Assembly (NCBI GenBank): GCA_002633005.1
Contig: NMRA01000092.1
Span: 121,115-185,114, forward strand
Source: Phoronis australis
Lineage: Eukaryota; Phoronida; Phoronidae
Length of the DNA stretch: 64,000 nucleotides
Direction: 5' to 3'
A model generated the notes under the pieces. The model saw only the letters and a program-made list of their open reading frames with translations, was not told the DNA's origin and did not search any database. Of this stretch, positions 11,485 to 23,513 are shown one piece after another (position 1 is the first letter of the stretch; every line of letters starts with the position of its first letter). The position numbers and the translations under genes were made by a program.

Positions 11485-11645
11485 GTATAGTAATTTACTT
11501 ACTCAGAGACTGCGTGGAAGTCGTTTCGGACGTTTCGAACTGCACTCTACCCGCCACTCGTTGACAAACAACTGAGGAGTGCAGTACGAAACGTCTGAAA
11601 CAGCCACCACGCAGTCTGTGAATAAGTGAATTACTTTCCCTAATA
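11485..11645. repeat. Long fold-back, about 60-bp arms
   Basis: The left arm (agtaatttacttactcagagactgcgtgg... through gtttcgaactgcactc) pairs with the right arm (gagtgcagtacgaaac... ccacgcagtctgtgaataag). The loop is about 30 bp. It directly follows the hAT-type MITE and looks like an independent fold-back element; only one copy is seen in the window. Confidence 0.7.
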
Positions 11646-12673
11646 TTGGAACTGTTTCAATCGCCATGCATAGAGGAATTTCTCGAACACGTAAATGATA
11701 GGTCTGGTTGGCAATCAGAGGTAACATTTATGAAAGGTTGTAACCATCTAATAAAGGCATTTTTTACTGATATATAAGCAAAACATGTCGGGCAATTGAC
11801 CCGGGGGCTCTATAAGACAGGTTGGCAGGGACGAGCCGCCAACTTCCGAGTGGTGCATTTTATCCTCTCAGGTATCGCCTGAGGAGGGTATTTTACTCTC
11901 TCAAGTATCGTTATGGGTGGTAACAAGGGGTATTTTTTAGGTATTATGTCTGCTCCCCTTAATCCGCATGTATAATTACAGGAAATTCGATATCAACCAA
12001 TCTCAGTCGTAACGCAGTAACCGTAAACTAAGTACACGGGATTTTTCAGTAGTCTCCAGGAGGTCGCACTCATGTGACCAGTAACTCAGAGGCGCAAAAG
12101 CACACAAGTCATCCTACGAGTCTAGAGTTGCTCTTTGTCTTCAAAAGTGTTGTGAAAATATGTAAAACTAGCCGAAAGACTGATAAAGCAAAAATTTAAA
12201 AAGTAATGCTGAATTAGCAACTGTACAAAAGTTTTGAGCAGGTGACATATAAGCCCATGGCCCACGTGAAATCACTTCTCACCTGAATAATGCACGCTGA
12301 AACCACTTTTTGCTGTAAGTCGTCTAAATCAAAATTTGCTTCACTGATAGAAGTCTGACCAATATGAATAAAATTAATGCATTGATATAGGACTATTTAT
12401 TTTTTATGATTTAGTCACCTTGTAAACAAGACGACCCCTACTCAGGTCCTCTTCGTGAACGTAAGGCCTTGGCTGATTGCAAAATGGGCAATTTGGATTA
12501 TACCACGACCTTTCGATTATAAGGACCATAACGCTCAACCCATCTAACACATTGTCCTCCATATAAAACTGCTTTTGCTCAGTTAGTGCAGATTTTCTGG
12601 AAAATGTATAGAAATAGCAAAACGTTTCGGGGGTCGTAATGCCATACTTTATGTCCTAGTTGAGAAGTAACAT
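11646..12673. other. 3' flank of the neuropeptide gene
   Basis: No gene recognised. Because the neuropeptide gene is transcribed leftward, this is its downstream flank and may include its 3' UTR. I could not fix a polyadenylation signal with confidence. Confidence 0.4.
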
Positions 12674-13301
12674 TCAGAACGAAACCATGAATTTGGAGGG
12701 CCTTGGTGGCTTTTGATTCTGAAATACAGACAAAGTCGTTCAAGGTATGAATATGACGTGTGAAGGTGTTCATATTTACTACCTCGAGATGTTTGATGGT
12801 AATGCATAGCAAACCTAAAGATGAACTTGCTCTCAATTACGAAATATTGGGAGACGGAACACCTCTAAAGATGTCATTTACAAATGTTTAAGGAATTATT
12901 TTAGGAAGCAGTTCCGTCATACAAAAAGACTTGTTCGTATGTTCCAAGAGAGACCTTCAATACTCATAAACAAGAGTACACTTGGCTTCATACAATAAAC
13001 CCAAGATAAAGGCGTATCGAAATCATTACTTTTTCAACTAGGAAATGATGTATTCCCGGTCGAGTTCAGACCACTAAACTGTGCCGAATGAAGTTTGGCT
13101 CACCTCCGCTACAAAATTTATTGCCGTTGTCAGTTGTTCTTGCAACCTGTCGCATAATTTTGTTTCCGATTCAGCCGATGTTCGTTTCCCAACTCCGCCA
13201 GCGGATCCCCAGCCATAACTGTGGTGCCATTGGGCTGAGCACTGCTGTAGCAATAGTGTCAGACTAACAGTGATTAATAATACCTCTAGACACCGGACCA
13301 T
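12674..13301 (-). CDS. GnRH-type neuropeptide precursor (two coding exons)
   Basis: Encodes a secreted prepro-hormone of the GnRH/corazonin/AKH superfamily, 80 residues. Coding exon 1 is 13301-13104 (66 codons from ATG; donor GAG|gtgagc) and exon 2 is 12718-12674 (14 codons plus TGA; acceptor tgtctgtatttcag), joined in phase 0. Residues 1-23 form a leucine-rich signal peptide ending CSA. The predicted mature peptide follows at once: QWHHSYGWGSAGGV, then G (amide donor) and the KR cleavage site, giving a likely pGlu...Val-amide 14-mer. SYGW matches the GnRH core; Q-x-H-H and GW match echinoderm GnRH peptides. The remaining 40 residues are a GAP-like tail with one cysteine. A further acceptor just before the ATG (exon from 13308) implies an upstream 5' UTR exon. 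The usual PG-amide end is replaced by GSAGGV. The role in reproductive or neuroendocrine signalling is inferred from family. Confidence 0.8.
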
Positions 13302-13308
13302 TCTGGTT

Positions 13309-14000
13309 CTGAAATCGAAAAAAGTAAACGGGGAGGTATAAGACGTTAAAATTTCGGGTCAGCAGGTAGATGATGCTGGCAGATAAGAGCGGAAACAAAA
13401 AATAAAGTAAAGCCAACTTCGAACTGTAAACAATAGGCGGTGGAATATGCCACAGCAGCATGCCATGAATGAATTCCATTCGGTGAATAGGGAAATAATT
13501 CAATATATTGATGAAATTAATATTTTAGTGAAGTCATCCATTGCTATTAGTCAAAGTCATTGCTAATTGACATTGCGTTCGTCTTAATGAGTGGTCGCCA
13601 CAAGTGTTCCAGCCAAGTGCTAATCATTTAGATTCCTCATTAGGTTATTTTAACCTATACAAGGAAAATTTACCCATCAAGAAAGTTGAATGAGTTATTC
13701 AGAAATTATTTTCTCGAAGAAAAATTGCGTGCCAGGATTCTTGAAGAATTTTTTAGGATTTAAAGTATTTATCGACAAAAAAATCACTACAGTTGTCGAC
13801 ATATTTTTTGTGAATGCAAAAACACGAAACAAACGAATATTTTTTCAACTTTATGTAGATTGTACAACATAAATATTTCAAAAATATCTCGATTACTTAC
13901 ACTCATAAATAGGACAGTTTCTATGAGAACACTATCTCCAAAAATGATGTCACTGTTTGATGTTCGAAAGGTTGTCAAGTTTAAATTATGGCTTAAAATA
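13309..14000. other. 5' flank or first intron of the neuropeptide gene
   Basis: The acceptor at 13310-13309 shows that transcription starts farther right, so this is probably the first intron. No upstream exon could be identified. The open frames here are short and unrecognised. Confidence 0.4.
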
Positions 14001-14002
14001 CT

Positions 14003-14310
14003 ATTAAAATGGTATCGAGCAACGTAAGCGAAACTCTCTTGTGTGAAAGATGGTGGAACTGAGTAAAACACAAAACTGATCTTTAGGCTTTAATTCGGCT
14101 TATTTACAGAAAAAATGGTTACTGTATTTATGGTACTTGTGATACGCACCGCCGTGACAAGACAAATTATTTTGCCGGTTCTCAAGCAACAACGAAGTGT
14201 AATTCTGTCAAGTCCGGAAATCACTTTAATCTCATCCAAACGAGGAATAACTTGAAAACAATTTAATTTTAAATGATCTAATATTAAAGTTCGCTTTTTA
14301 TTAAAGGTGG
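14003..14310 (+). repeat. Fold-back family A/L, copy
   Basis: The left part (caacgtaagcgaaactctcttgtg ... aggctttaattcggctta) matches 16340-16470. The right part (aagtccggaaatcactt ... gatctaatattaaagttcgc) matches 17400-17490 and the right ends of other family A copies. Here the two parts are close together, whereas the second copy is split by about 0.9 kb. Non-coding. Confidence 0.6.
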
Positions 14311-14364
14311 TTTTATATCAGCGTTAAAAGAACGAAGAAAATTCCACTTTTGAGTTTAAGGGAC

Positions 14365-14545
14365 ATTAACGGTTTTAGGGGCGAAAACGTTTTTTTTTCG
14401 GGGGGAAATATTGCTGTGTGGGATACACTTGTTGAAGGCATTAGCTTTGACTAGAGCTGTAAAACAACAAAATTCGTTTTTTTGTGATTTTATTGCAAAT
14501 CGCAAATTCTCAGCTTTGTCTGCCTGACATTCGAAGAAATCAAGA
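14365..14545 (+). repeat. Repeat family K, copy 1
   Basis: Collinear with about 49805-49990. Shared landmarks are aagggacat at the left, the tagctttgactagagctgta segment, a TTTTTTTGTGATT-like stretch, tgcaaatcg, and tttgtctgcctg at the right. Old dispersed repeat with no coding capacity. Confidence 0.5.
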
Positions 14546-14585
14546 CGACTGAACTTGCGTATCAACATACGGTAAAATATGAAAT

Positions 14586-14652
14586 GGGATATAGCTCCAA
14601 CAGCAGAACGTTAGGGTGCTACCGCGCAGGTGCAGGTTCGATTTCGCGCTGG
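14586..14652 (+). repeat. tRNA-like remnant (possible SINE head)
   Basis: An A-box-like stretch (tagctccaacagcagaacg, about 14591-14609) is followed about 26 bp later by ggttcgatttc (14635-14645), close to the pol III B box GGTTCGANTCC. The acceptor and anticodon stems do not pair well, so this is not a working tRNA gene. It may be the head of a decayed tRNA-derived SINE. Confidence 0.35.
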
Positions 14653-15659
14653 GGACAATCTCAGAAAATCTCTTAGATAGTCGTAAGGGAAGTATTTAAC
14701 ACCATGTCAGTCAAATCTCTTATTAATCAAACCTGCCACACTTGCTTGTCACTCGCCACTTTGATAACGAACGAACTTTATGCACTTTAAGATGAATGAC
14801 CAGCGATTGTTGGTTACATAATGGTTAATTGACGGATACATTTAAAGAAGCAGCAAAAATATTCGTTGAATTAGAACAGATAGACCTAATTACGCACTCT
14901 AACATTAGCAGTGAGTATTTTAATGTAAACCACCACTTACCTGTAGAGCTGTGCAAGTCGTGTGTAGTGTGTGGCCGCCGGCCTCTCATTTTATATCCCG
15001 TAGGATACCGAGAGCAAATGTAACGTCACAAAATTGAAGAAGCTTCACCGCACACTGCGTGATAAATAATACTCTAATTGATTTAATTATCGTTCCCGAA
15101 CACAGATAAACGTAATACGGACAATAATAACGCAAAGTAGAGAGCTCGTGTTCGTGGTATCGGGAGACAATTTAATGTAAGTAATTCGCAAGGGGGATGA
15201 CTTCAGAACCATCAGCTAGAAAGTAAGAGCCAACGTGTATATTAATGAAGGCAATTCCTCTGTCAGCCAGACGCTATTCCTGTTGGGATAACTGTGTTTA
15301 TTGAAGTGACGATTAATCTCAACAGCGCTTAATGTTCGTCATTTCCGATTTATCCATCAATTGAACATTTGCATGAATTCCTCTCTATTTTTAATAAGTC
15401 TCCAGTGAATTATCTGCTTATCGTCATTCAGTTACCGAAGTGTATGGTTTTTATTGACTTTTCGAGAGGTGAGACTGCACTACTGTTGATCACTTAAATT
15501 ATATAAAAACATTCTTTGATTCGTCATGCGAGGTACTGATGTGTTGTTGTTTTGGGTAAACAAAGTTGTTTTTCGTTGCTGTCCATGTTACAATCATGCA
15601 TCAACGTCTTAACTTCCTATGGTATGTGTAGCAAAAGCACTCGCAATACTTCTTTCTTA
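14653..15659. other. Non-coding stretch
   Basis: No gene, fold-back or repeat copy recognised. Confidence 0.35.
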
Positions 15660-15689
15660 CCATTTCTTACATCATTTTTTTCTTATCTA

Positions 15690-16030
15690 TTGTTATTATT
15701 TTTGATGGTGGTTATTATTATTATTTTTATTGTTGATGTTGTTGTTGTTGTTGCTGTTGTTATTACTTTTATCATCATCATTACTATTATCATTAAGATT
15801 TAAGTCGTCATTAGTGTTATTATCATTATTATTATTGTTTTTTTATTTATTATTATCATTATCATGTTGTTATTAATTTTGTTGTTGTTATTATTGTTAT
15901 TGTTATGTATTTATTATCATTATTATTATCATTATTGTTATTATTATTATTATTATTATTGTTATTATTATTATTATTATTATCATTATCATTCTTGTTA
16001 TTATCATTATCTTTATAACATTTATTCTTG
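15690..16030. repeat. ATT-rich trinucleotide repeat tract
   Basis: About 340 bp of imperfect TTA/ATT triplets mixed with TTG and ATC triplets. Runs of pure ATT lie near 15940-15985. The open frames on both strands (poly-valine/isoleucine one way, poly-asparagine the other) are caused by the repeat and are not genes. Confidence 0.9.
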
Positions 16031-16339
16031 CAATTATTAGTAACTACAAATCCAGCTGGCGGTGAAAACAATGCCATGGCCTTTAAATTTCAGCTGCGAT
16101 TCCCCACATCCCACTCCCGTACAAGCGAAACCAATCCCACGGAGTCTGTGAACTCCACATCCGCGTCGAAAATACACCACACCCGCGGTAACAAAACTCC
16201 AATCCCGGGGTCCGTATTGCTCTCGAAAAATGCAGATTTGTCGGTTAATATTGTGGGTGAACTTCGCGAATCGATCTATTTTGGGATATGTAACTGGAAT
16301 TTAGAAGCGTGGCCAAGTTTTTATTATCGCGTAAAACGC

Positions 16340-17510
16340 TAATACAATAGTTACAGCAACGTATGTGAAAATCCCTTTGTTTGAAAGAAGACAGAACTGT
16401 GCACAACACGAAACTGGTCGTTTGGTCTTAATTCGGCTTATTGCAGTAAATGAATGCTAAGTTTGTGGTACTTATGATACACATTTTAAAAATAAGAGCG
16501 CAAATGCGAAAGAGGAGAGTATTGCACTTGAATGCGCAAGGGGTGGTTCGAATTTCTGGAACGGTGGACCTTTGATATTTTTCAAAGATCGACCCGGTAT
16601 AGTTTCAGTAAGGCCCCTGACGCATCTTAATTAGGGAATGACTCTCAGCTCTATGTTCCTGAGATGAGACGGAAATGAGGATGCCGCAACAGTTGATCGT
16701 AAATAATGGGAATCAAATTCGGATATGTCGTAATGTGGTCCAGAAGGAGAACGTTCTTGCGTTACCTTTCGCCAAACTTTAAAATCAGGTGTGCTTAAAT
16801 ACATACTCGGACGGAATTTTTTAGTCTGAGAATGAATTGAAATTTCTATCTGGTTGTATTTTTGCGTGTCACTTACATCGCTTGAAAAGGGAACAGCTCA
16901 CTATTTTGAATGTTCACTACTCCGAAGGCTCACTACTACGAAAATATCTAAAATTTCGAGCACATGTTTAATTTCTATACTTTTGCATGCAAAAGTAAAC
17001 GACACTTCGGTTATCAGATGCGCTGAGTGGTGTACCTATACCAAAAACAACGTCCGGGTACTATAGATTTCATACGCATACGAAATTAACAGCATGTTTT
17101 ACGAATACGAAAAATTAAGTAGCTCTTGCATTTTTATATGATGCCAAACTCGGATTTGGCCTATTGATAGATTCTCAAAATGACTTTCCCATCCAGTTCT
17201 CTGAAACAAAAGATAATACTCTATAACCATTGACAACCCTCAAAAGTTTGCGAAACGGAAGAGCGAAGAAAGCTTTTTGCGACTTACACGGCAACTGTGG
17301 GAAAAGTCCACCCACCAAGGACTATATTGTCCAAATTTTGACATGGGGTGTAAGAATTTTCAATTGATTCCTTGAAGCAATAAAAAGTGTCATTTCTTAA
17401 GTCCGGAAAGCTCTTCTTATCCGAGCGAGGGACAACTTGAGAACAATTTTATGGTAAGTGGTCTGAAACAAAAGTTTACTTTTTACGGAAGGTGAATTAA
17501 TAGCAGCTCT
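16340..17510 (+). repeat. Fold-back family A/L, split copy
   Basis: 16340-16480 matches the left part of the 14003-14310 element and 17395-17510 matches its right part. The right part includes taagtccggaaagctcttctt, acaacttgagaacaattttatgg and agtggtctgaaac. The 0.9 kb between them has no counterpart there and may be a later insertion, though I see no clear ends for it. A third fragment (ctttttggcttattgcaatta) lies near 17920. Confidence 0.5.
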
Positions 17511-17579
17511 TTAAGCGCATGTCTGGATTGTGACGTAATTTGTCATGGGCTCATAGAATAAAATGGCGCAACCTGATCA

Positions 17580-17858
17580 GGGTCCGGGTCTCCTCTTTTT
17601 ACTCAAAATCGAACTTGTATTTGTTTTTAATGATTTACTTGAGTTTTTACTCGCAATCTCCAGTTTTTATTCCAGTTCGTAGCCCAAATCTAGGGGTCAC
17701 CAAACGCGAATTTGGACTACATACTCGCTTTCGTAATCCGTAACGCAGTCAATCAGAAGAATAATAGCTAATTTTCTTGCGTTCCTATCAAGGAAGAACG
17801 AAAAATGCCAAACATATTTTCGAGTTCAATTTCGAGTAAAAAGATCAGACCCCAGGCC
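17580..17858. repeat. Fold-back family B, copy 1
   Basis: The left end gggtccgggtctcctctttttactc and the right end gagtaaaaagatcagacccc are inverted complements of about 40 bp. Internal landmarks (agtttttactcgcaatctcc, cccaaatctaggggtcacc) recur in the other copies. 279 bp, non-coding, MITE-like. Confidence 0.75.
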
Positions 17859-18387
17859 TAGGAGCAATTGAGCGAAATACAGAATCGGTCTACTTCACGG
17901 TGAAAAGCACACACATTACTTTTTGGCTTATTGCAATTACCCCATTTAACATTTGTTTCCCAAAATTTAGACCAAATTGTGTTCCAAGGGTTTTCTACCT
18001 GTAGCCCCTTGTTAACAGACAAGTGTAACTTGAGGATGTTTCACTGATGACGTAGTGCGGTTCGCTTTCTTTTTTACCCGAAGGACTTGTAGGGAAACGC
18101 AATTAGATTAGCCTTGATTTGAAGCAAATAAGAACTCCACTGTCTAAATTATTAAGCAGGTCTTTGTTTCAAGATGAAATCACCTGTGACTTGCAGTGGG
18201 AAATGAAAACGAACACACCCATGAGTGAGCCCCTAATCGGATGTAATTCCGAATTGTGGCTAGCAGCCTTTGCTTGTGTGGAGCCGGATACTATTTCCAT
18301 GAGTTCGTACAACTCTCGAAAATAGCACACGTTTCTTCTCACACCTGCCAGTAAATTTACATGTTTATTCTCGAATGATGTGTTATT

Positions 18388-18720
18388 AAGAAATCGAACT
18401 CGAAATTGTTTTTAGTATTTTCTATTCTACTTTTTATCTATTCTATTTTTGTAAAAACTCGAGATAAGTGTCTATTATTCTGTACTTGCGTACATTATGG
18501 TTCACGCACAAGAGTTTCTAGTCAAAGCTCGTACTTGATGACCCCAAGATTAGAGCAACAACCTCGGATAAAAATTCAAAGATTTCGAGTAAAAACTATG
18601 ATTAGAAAATTATTTAAACAAACCAGTAGATAATTACCTTGAGTTTGCGCAAAATTTGAATAGAAAATACAAAAAAAAAATTGAGTTCGATTTCGAGTAA
18701 AAAGATTGGACTCTGGGCCC
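18388..18720. repeat. Fold-back family B, copy 2
   Basis: The left side aaatcgaactcgaaattg is inverted relative to the right side gttcgatttcgagtaaaaag, followed by gattggactctgggccc. The left outer end appears lost. Shares ctcgagataagtgtctattattctg and tgatgaccccaagatt with the other copies. 333 bp. Confidence 0.75.
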
Positions 18721-19394
18721 TAATCTCCGAATTCTTGGGCCCAGTTTAGTATCAAAACGAAATTGCCTTTTCCGTCCATTTGCCTTAGCTAATACCCAGT
18801 TTTATTAGGTAGGTAACGGCCGTCCTACCCGACTATACAACGGGATTACATTCAAAAGTAGACCTATAGGCCTACCGGTAAAAAGATAATTACGTCTTTG
18901 GGCACTCAAGTGGTCTTATCACCTTTTAATGTATAGAATGTACGAAAAAGTTACCACGATTTCTTCAAAACATTATTAACTTGAAACTATCAAGCTCAAA
19001 CAGTGTTTGGTATCGGATTCTTCTGCTGCTGCCGTCGATGTATTGAAAGTTACTGGGTTGGTCAATAAACCCTTTGTGGGTTTCCTTGCGGAATAGAAAT
19101 AGAGTGCGGCAAGCGACACATTTAATGATTCGTTTTCTGCGCTAATTTTCTGTGCTATTATAGCATTGTCTTACACTTGTGTTGAAAAACGGGGACATTC
19201 TTTAGCTCACTGCTCTTAGCTTGCGTCAGAACTGAAATTACAAAATGCACTGTACAATTCGTTAACTGACAACTTTTGCAACTTCAATGATTTTAATTGC
19301 ACATCGTCCCTTTCTGGATAACCTGTATGAGATTTTGAAACAAAAGAGCATTTGTACTCTAAACCGAAACAACGTGTTCTCTAGTATCATTGGG

Positions 19395-19540
19395 TACACT
19401 TGACTGACTTCGCTAGTTCTGTCGTGTCAGCTGGCAAAGACATCTCATTGGTTCTCGCTGCCGACTTCCGGCTTATAAACCAATCGGGTGCTTTAGTCGG
19501 TTGATCCGGCGGAGCCGGCGACTAAATCAGTGCAGCCACG
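19395..19540. repeat. Fold-back family E, copy 2
   Basis: Begins tacacttgactgacttcgct and ends ccggcgactaaatcagtgca. The inner palindromic parts read tcagctggcaaagacatct and its counterpart ggtgctttagtcggttgatcc. Uninterrupted, about 146 bp. Shows the ancestral arrangement before the D insertion seen at 10277. Confidence 0.65.
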
Positions 19541-20320
19541 ACTGTCAGCAGCAGGCATATGGTGAGCAAAATCCGCGTTTATCATCAGGATGGGAAGTAT
19601 CGACAGAAGCGGAAGGGCACGCCTACAACAGTTTGACGTTGCAAAGTCCCACAAGCGCAAAGCCAATATGGGCGGCGGAAGTCCTTTGCCAGCGTACTTA
19701 GAGCAACAGATTCTCTAGGATGTGTTTTTGATCATACATATTAATTCACTCAAACTGTTGCCACGAAGAGCTTGTATTACCAAAACGAGAAAGCAAACAA
19801 ACTGTTGCACGCAGCGGGATATCCAAGATGTCAAACCGTTGAGCCCATTCATAGATTACGCCAGTCCATTGGCCCATTTTCACACGTCCCACTTCATTCA
19901 CGCTCATGTCTGTCACAGTGACAGCAGTATAACTGTTTCTCCTCTACAATATTTGGTGCTCTGTAATCTATTTCACAGCACAAATTGTAGTGGATAAAAT
20001 TAATTCCACGCAATTTGATTAAAAGTTAGTTTTAGTGTCTTGTGGTGGTCAAATGTGACTTGTGCATTAGTTGACGTTTTCGTGTGTCACGCTGTCATCC
20101 ACATTTATAGTTCACGTTTAGTTGTTAATTCACGTCAAATACTACTTCAATAGAAGTAAAATTAAAAAGGTTTGAGGAACGTTATGAGGGTACTTTGTGT
20201 CTGTTCTATTGTTTATCCATAGATACTCGTTAACAACGGGTTAATCCAGGCGTAGCTCAGTGATGGTCAATGTTTGTGGGCAAAAGAGAAAGATCATAGT
20301 TGTATTTCGTTTAACCACGA

Positions 20321-20805
20321 CCAGGGTCTAAGATCTAACCTTTCTACTCGAAATCGGACTCGAAATTATTGATATCATTTTACTATCTACTCTAGTTTGA
20401 TCTTAAGATAAGTGTCCATTTTTGTGTGCTCGAGTCAATATTTAATATGACGTCATTTTGACGTATTATGACGCTCTGGACCCAGTGTGACGGCATGTCT
20501 ATTCTTAATTCCGGGTTCAAATTGCGTCATCTATTGCCATGACACGTCATCAATAAACGTCCGAATTGTTGTTAACCCAGATGAACGTCTGGTCCAAGTT
20601 CGCACTTGATGACCCCTAGATTTCAGCTACAAACGCCAAAGTAAAAACTCAAGATCAAACTGTCATACACGTACATCGTAATGTGTCAGAATACTAGACA
20701 ACATCTTGAGTTCGTTTGTACAAAGGCAAAACGAAAACATCAATTTAAAAGTATATCAAAAATAATGTGGACGGAGTTCGAATTTGAGACCCCACGGGCT
20801 CTGTC
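20321..20805. repeat. Fold-back family B, copy 3, with nested insert
   Basis: Ends ccagggtctaagatctaacctttctactcg and gagttcgaatttgagaccccacgggctctg (given in part) are inverted. At 485 bp it is the longest B copy because about 20440-20580 contains family M sequence (tctggacccagtgtgacggc, then attccgggttc). That sequence recurs reverse-complemented at 42755-42815. Confidence 0.7.
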
Positions 20806-22525
20806 TGGTGGTTGAAATTGTTAGTTTTGTTGACATGTCAGAACTATCCATAATGACTCAAATTACGTCCGTATTAAGTTTGCTGGTTTCCATACACCGG
20901 TTCATCTCACCCTTGATTGACTAATAAAGAACCAGATGTCAGGTATGATCACCAGACTGTAGAACTAATACTGAATGACAGACAATTCTCTATAAATCAG
21001 CATTAGCGGCCTCTATCGATAACATGCAAATAACACTGTATTTCTGACGTCACAAAAGATAAGAAGATTTCGGTACTGACAGAAAGAAAATTTTAGGCCA
21101 AAACTAGCACAGTTGGTTCTGATTTATGATTTTTTAGAATTGATGCGGCGATGCCGTATTTTTTACTTGTACATTAAAAATGTCACTTGGAGTGGTGTGG
21201 ATTTTTTCCGCAGCTTCAACTGTTCCACTGTCGCGATTGGCTGTGACTCCATTCGACGTCATGGAGGGGACTGTGGTGTCGGTTGCCTATGCTCCGAGGA
21301 GGGGGGGGGGGGGCTGCTGGNATTTCGCTTTATCGAGGTAGGGTAACTTGTTCTAGGGTAACATGTGCCAATGATTCTCATCTGCTGCGGTTACACAGAC
21401 GAGTCTTCTTTGGGCCTTTGCATCAGATGTCCATTGTCATGCGCAGAGCGACAACTTCCGCCTCACCCTATAGTTATCAGATATGTGTGTGTTTGTGTGG
21501 ATGCTCCACATAAAGTGGGGCAAATTGAACTAGTACAAGTTGTTCTGGGGTAAGTCTGTGTGTGGACGGGACTATGGGAAGATGCCACATCACGTCATTG
21601 CCAAGTAGTGTGAAAAGCTCAGTGCAAATCTGTCAACATGATGCATACAATGTGCTGATTTAGTTTCACGTAAAAGTATCAACGGTTTCCCATAGAAATA
21701 AATTTATAAATAATGCATTCATGTGATAACGTTTAACTATCAAAAAGATTACAGTATATGAAATATTCTATTACAACAAATACAAAACTAAGTTTAAGGC
21801 TCCACTTAATACGGCATCATTAGAAAATATGTTTCAAACGATTGCAGCTGACATTTTTTATCATTCTTATGTATTTCCGGTACCTTTCCTGGTCTGGATC
21901 CCACTTATGTATTTTTGCAACGGTGCACTTAAAAAATTAGTAACTGGGCTAATAACTCATATGCACTTCTTTTGACAGTGACAGCTTCTCACTGTATCCA
22001 CATTGCCACGGAATCTTGATGTCGGTTTTCTACAATATCTAGGTGTTTTTTATTTCTGTTTTTGTTGATTTTTTACTAATGCTGTGACTGAATAATCAAT
22101 AATCCAATTGTAAAATATGACATTTCTGAGGACATTTTTATACACCCTGTTTTTGAATGATTTCGTTTTAGTGACTGGATAAGATCTCCTTTGCCCGAAA
22201 TTATAAGAAAAACATTGTCGCGTATTTTGCCCCCTTGTTCGATGGTCGCCACCGACAAATGCTTTTGGATTCAGATTTCGGTGCGATTACAAACTGAAAA
22301 CCGGTTTCAATTGATGGCTTTATTAATCTCGACCGCACTCGAACAAAACTTATAAAAACTCTTGCTTGATCAATACAGCCTTCATCCATTGATGTCAATA
22401 CATATGACTTGTGATGAACTATCTTGAGTCTTTTTATTTTGGACTTAGTACCCTAACTGACAGATTTAATCCTTTCTTCTTGCTTTCTGAATCCACTGTT
22501 GTTATGACCGATAGATAGAGACTTG
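20806..22525. other. Non-coding stretch with poly-G and one N
   Basis: No gene recognised. A run of 13 G at about 21301-21313 is followed by an undetermined base at 21321, probably a sequencing difficulty at the homopolymer. Frames crossing the N are not reliable. Confidence 0.4.
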
Positions 22526-22529
22526 GGGC

Positions 22530-22775
22530 CCGTTCCAACAAAACTGACTTAGCTAAGACAAATCTTAAATTTTGGTAAATTTTAAAGTAAAAATTAAAGT
22601 TGTTTCAAAACCAACTCAAGAAAGAGATCTTAAGTTTGACTTAAGTGTTTGACACGAGTTTTGTCTTAAATTTGACTAACTTACCGAATGTGGAAGTTTC
22701 AAAGTTTGGAATTTTAGACAAATTTTAAACTTAAGTTAAAAATGAACTTATGTCAGTTTCTTGGAACAGCAGTGA
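22530..22775. repeat. Fold-back element H (single copy)
   Basis: The left end gcccgttccaacaaaactgac is the near inverted complement of the right end gtcagtttcttggaacagc. The interior is made of repeated TTAAGT/ACTTAA motifs (aagtttgacttaag, aacttaagtt) and is very AT-rich. About 245 bp, non-coding, MITE-like. Confidence 0.7.
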
Positions 22776-23052
22776 GGTAGATCGGCGATGATATTGGTTG
22801 AATTTCTTAGACGCAATAATCTCTGTAAGATGCCTCGCTTGGAATATATGACGACCTCGTGAAGCTTAGTCTTGGGGGTTCTTGCGTTTTCGCGAGGTGC
22901 TTGCCTGTACGGAACGCACGCCCTGTCCTATCTTCAACAGCAGGTGGTCACACGAGAATCATTTCGTCAAATCACAAGTTAGTCGAAGTTTCTGAAGCTC
23001 AGCGCGGTGGTACCCGCATTCTGCTGCGTGTACCAGCAATAGACCTGACGAG

Positions 23053-23180
23053 CGTTCAGTAACGCTAGAACTTCCGCTAAGACCCAGCTAAATCACGTGT
23101 TCTCATTCAAAATACATGGCAATATTTCGCGTAATCTCGCAAAGTCTTGCTGTTTAACTAGGTCCTAGCGTTACTGAACG
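23053..23180. repeat. Fold-back family D, copy 2
   Basis: Begins cgttcagtaacgctagaactt and ends ggtcctagcgttactgaacg, a near-perfect terminal inverted repeat. The interior holds aaatacatggcaatatttcgcgtaat. 128 bp. Confidence 0.85.
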
Positions 23181-23513
23181 GGACGGGGGTTTCTAGATTC
23201 ATCTCTAAAAATTCAAACTGTAAATTCTTTGTACTTCGTCAACAGATTTGTAGAAGAGCCATTGTCATCAAGACTCTTGTTTGTCAAGAACGCTGGTCTA
23301 AGGTCCGTTTGTGAGCGCATTTACCGCATTAACGATGACAATAAAATACTGGCTACAATAAAATTATATGCCATGGTCTAAAACTGATGATTTTTCGAAC
23401 TTTATGGCATCTGAAATTCAATTCCTCGTGAAAAGTTTGATTAGATTCTTTTTACCTAAATAAATAATGTTAAAAATTGTCATAAAAAGATGCGCTGGGT
23501 TTCGGTACTCTGT

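Noticed and set aside
15862-16077. Poly-asparagine frame
   Set aside because: Produced by the ATT-type trinucleotide repeat read on the minus strand.
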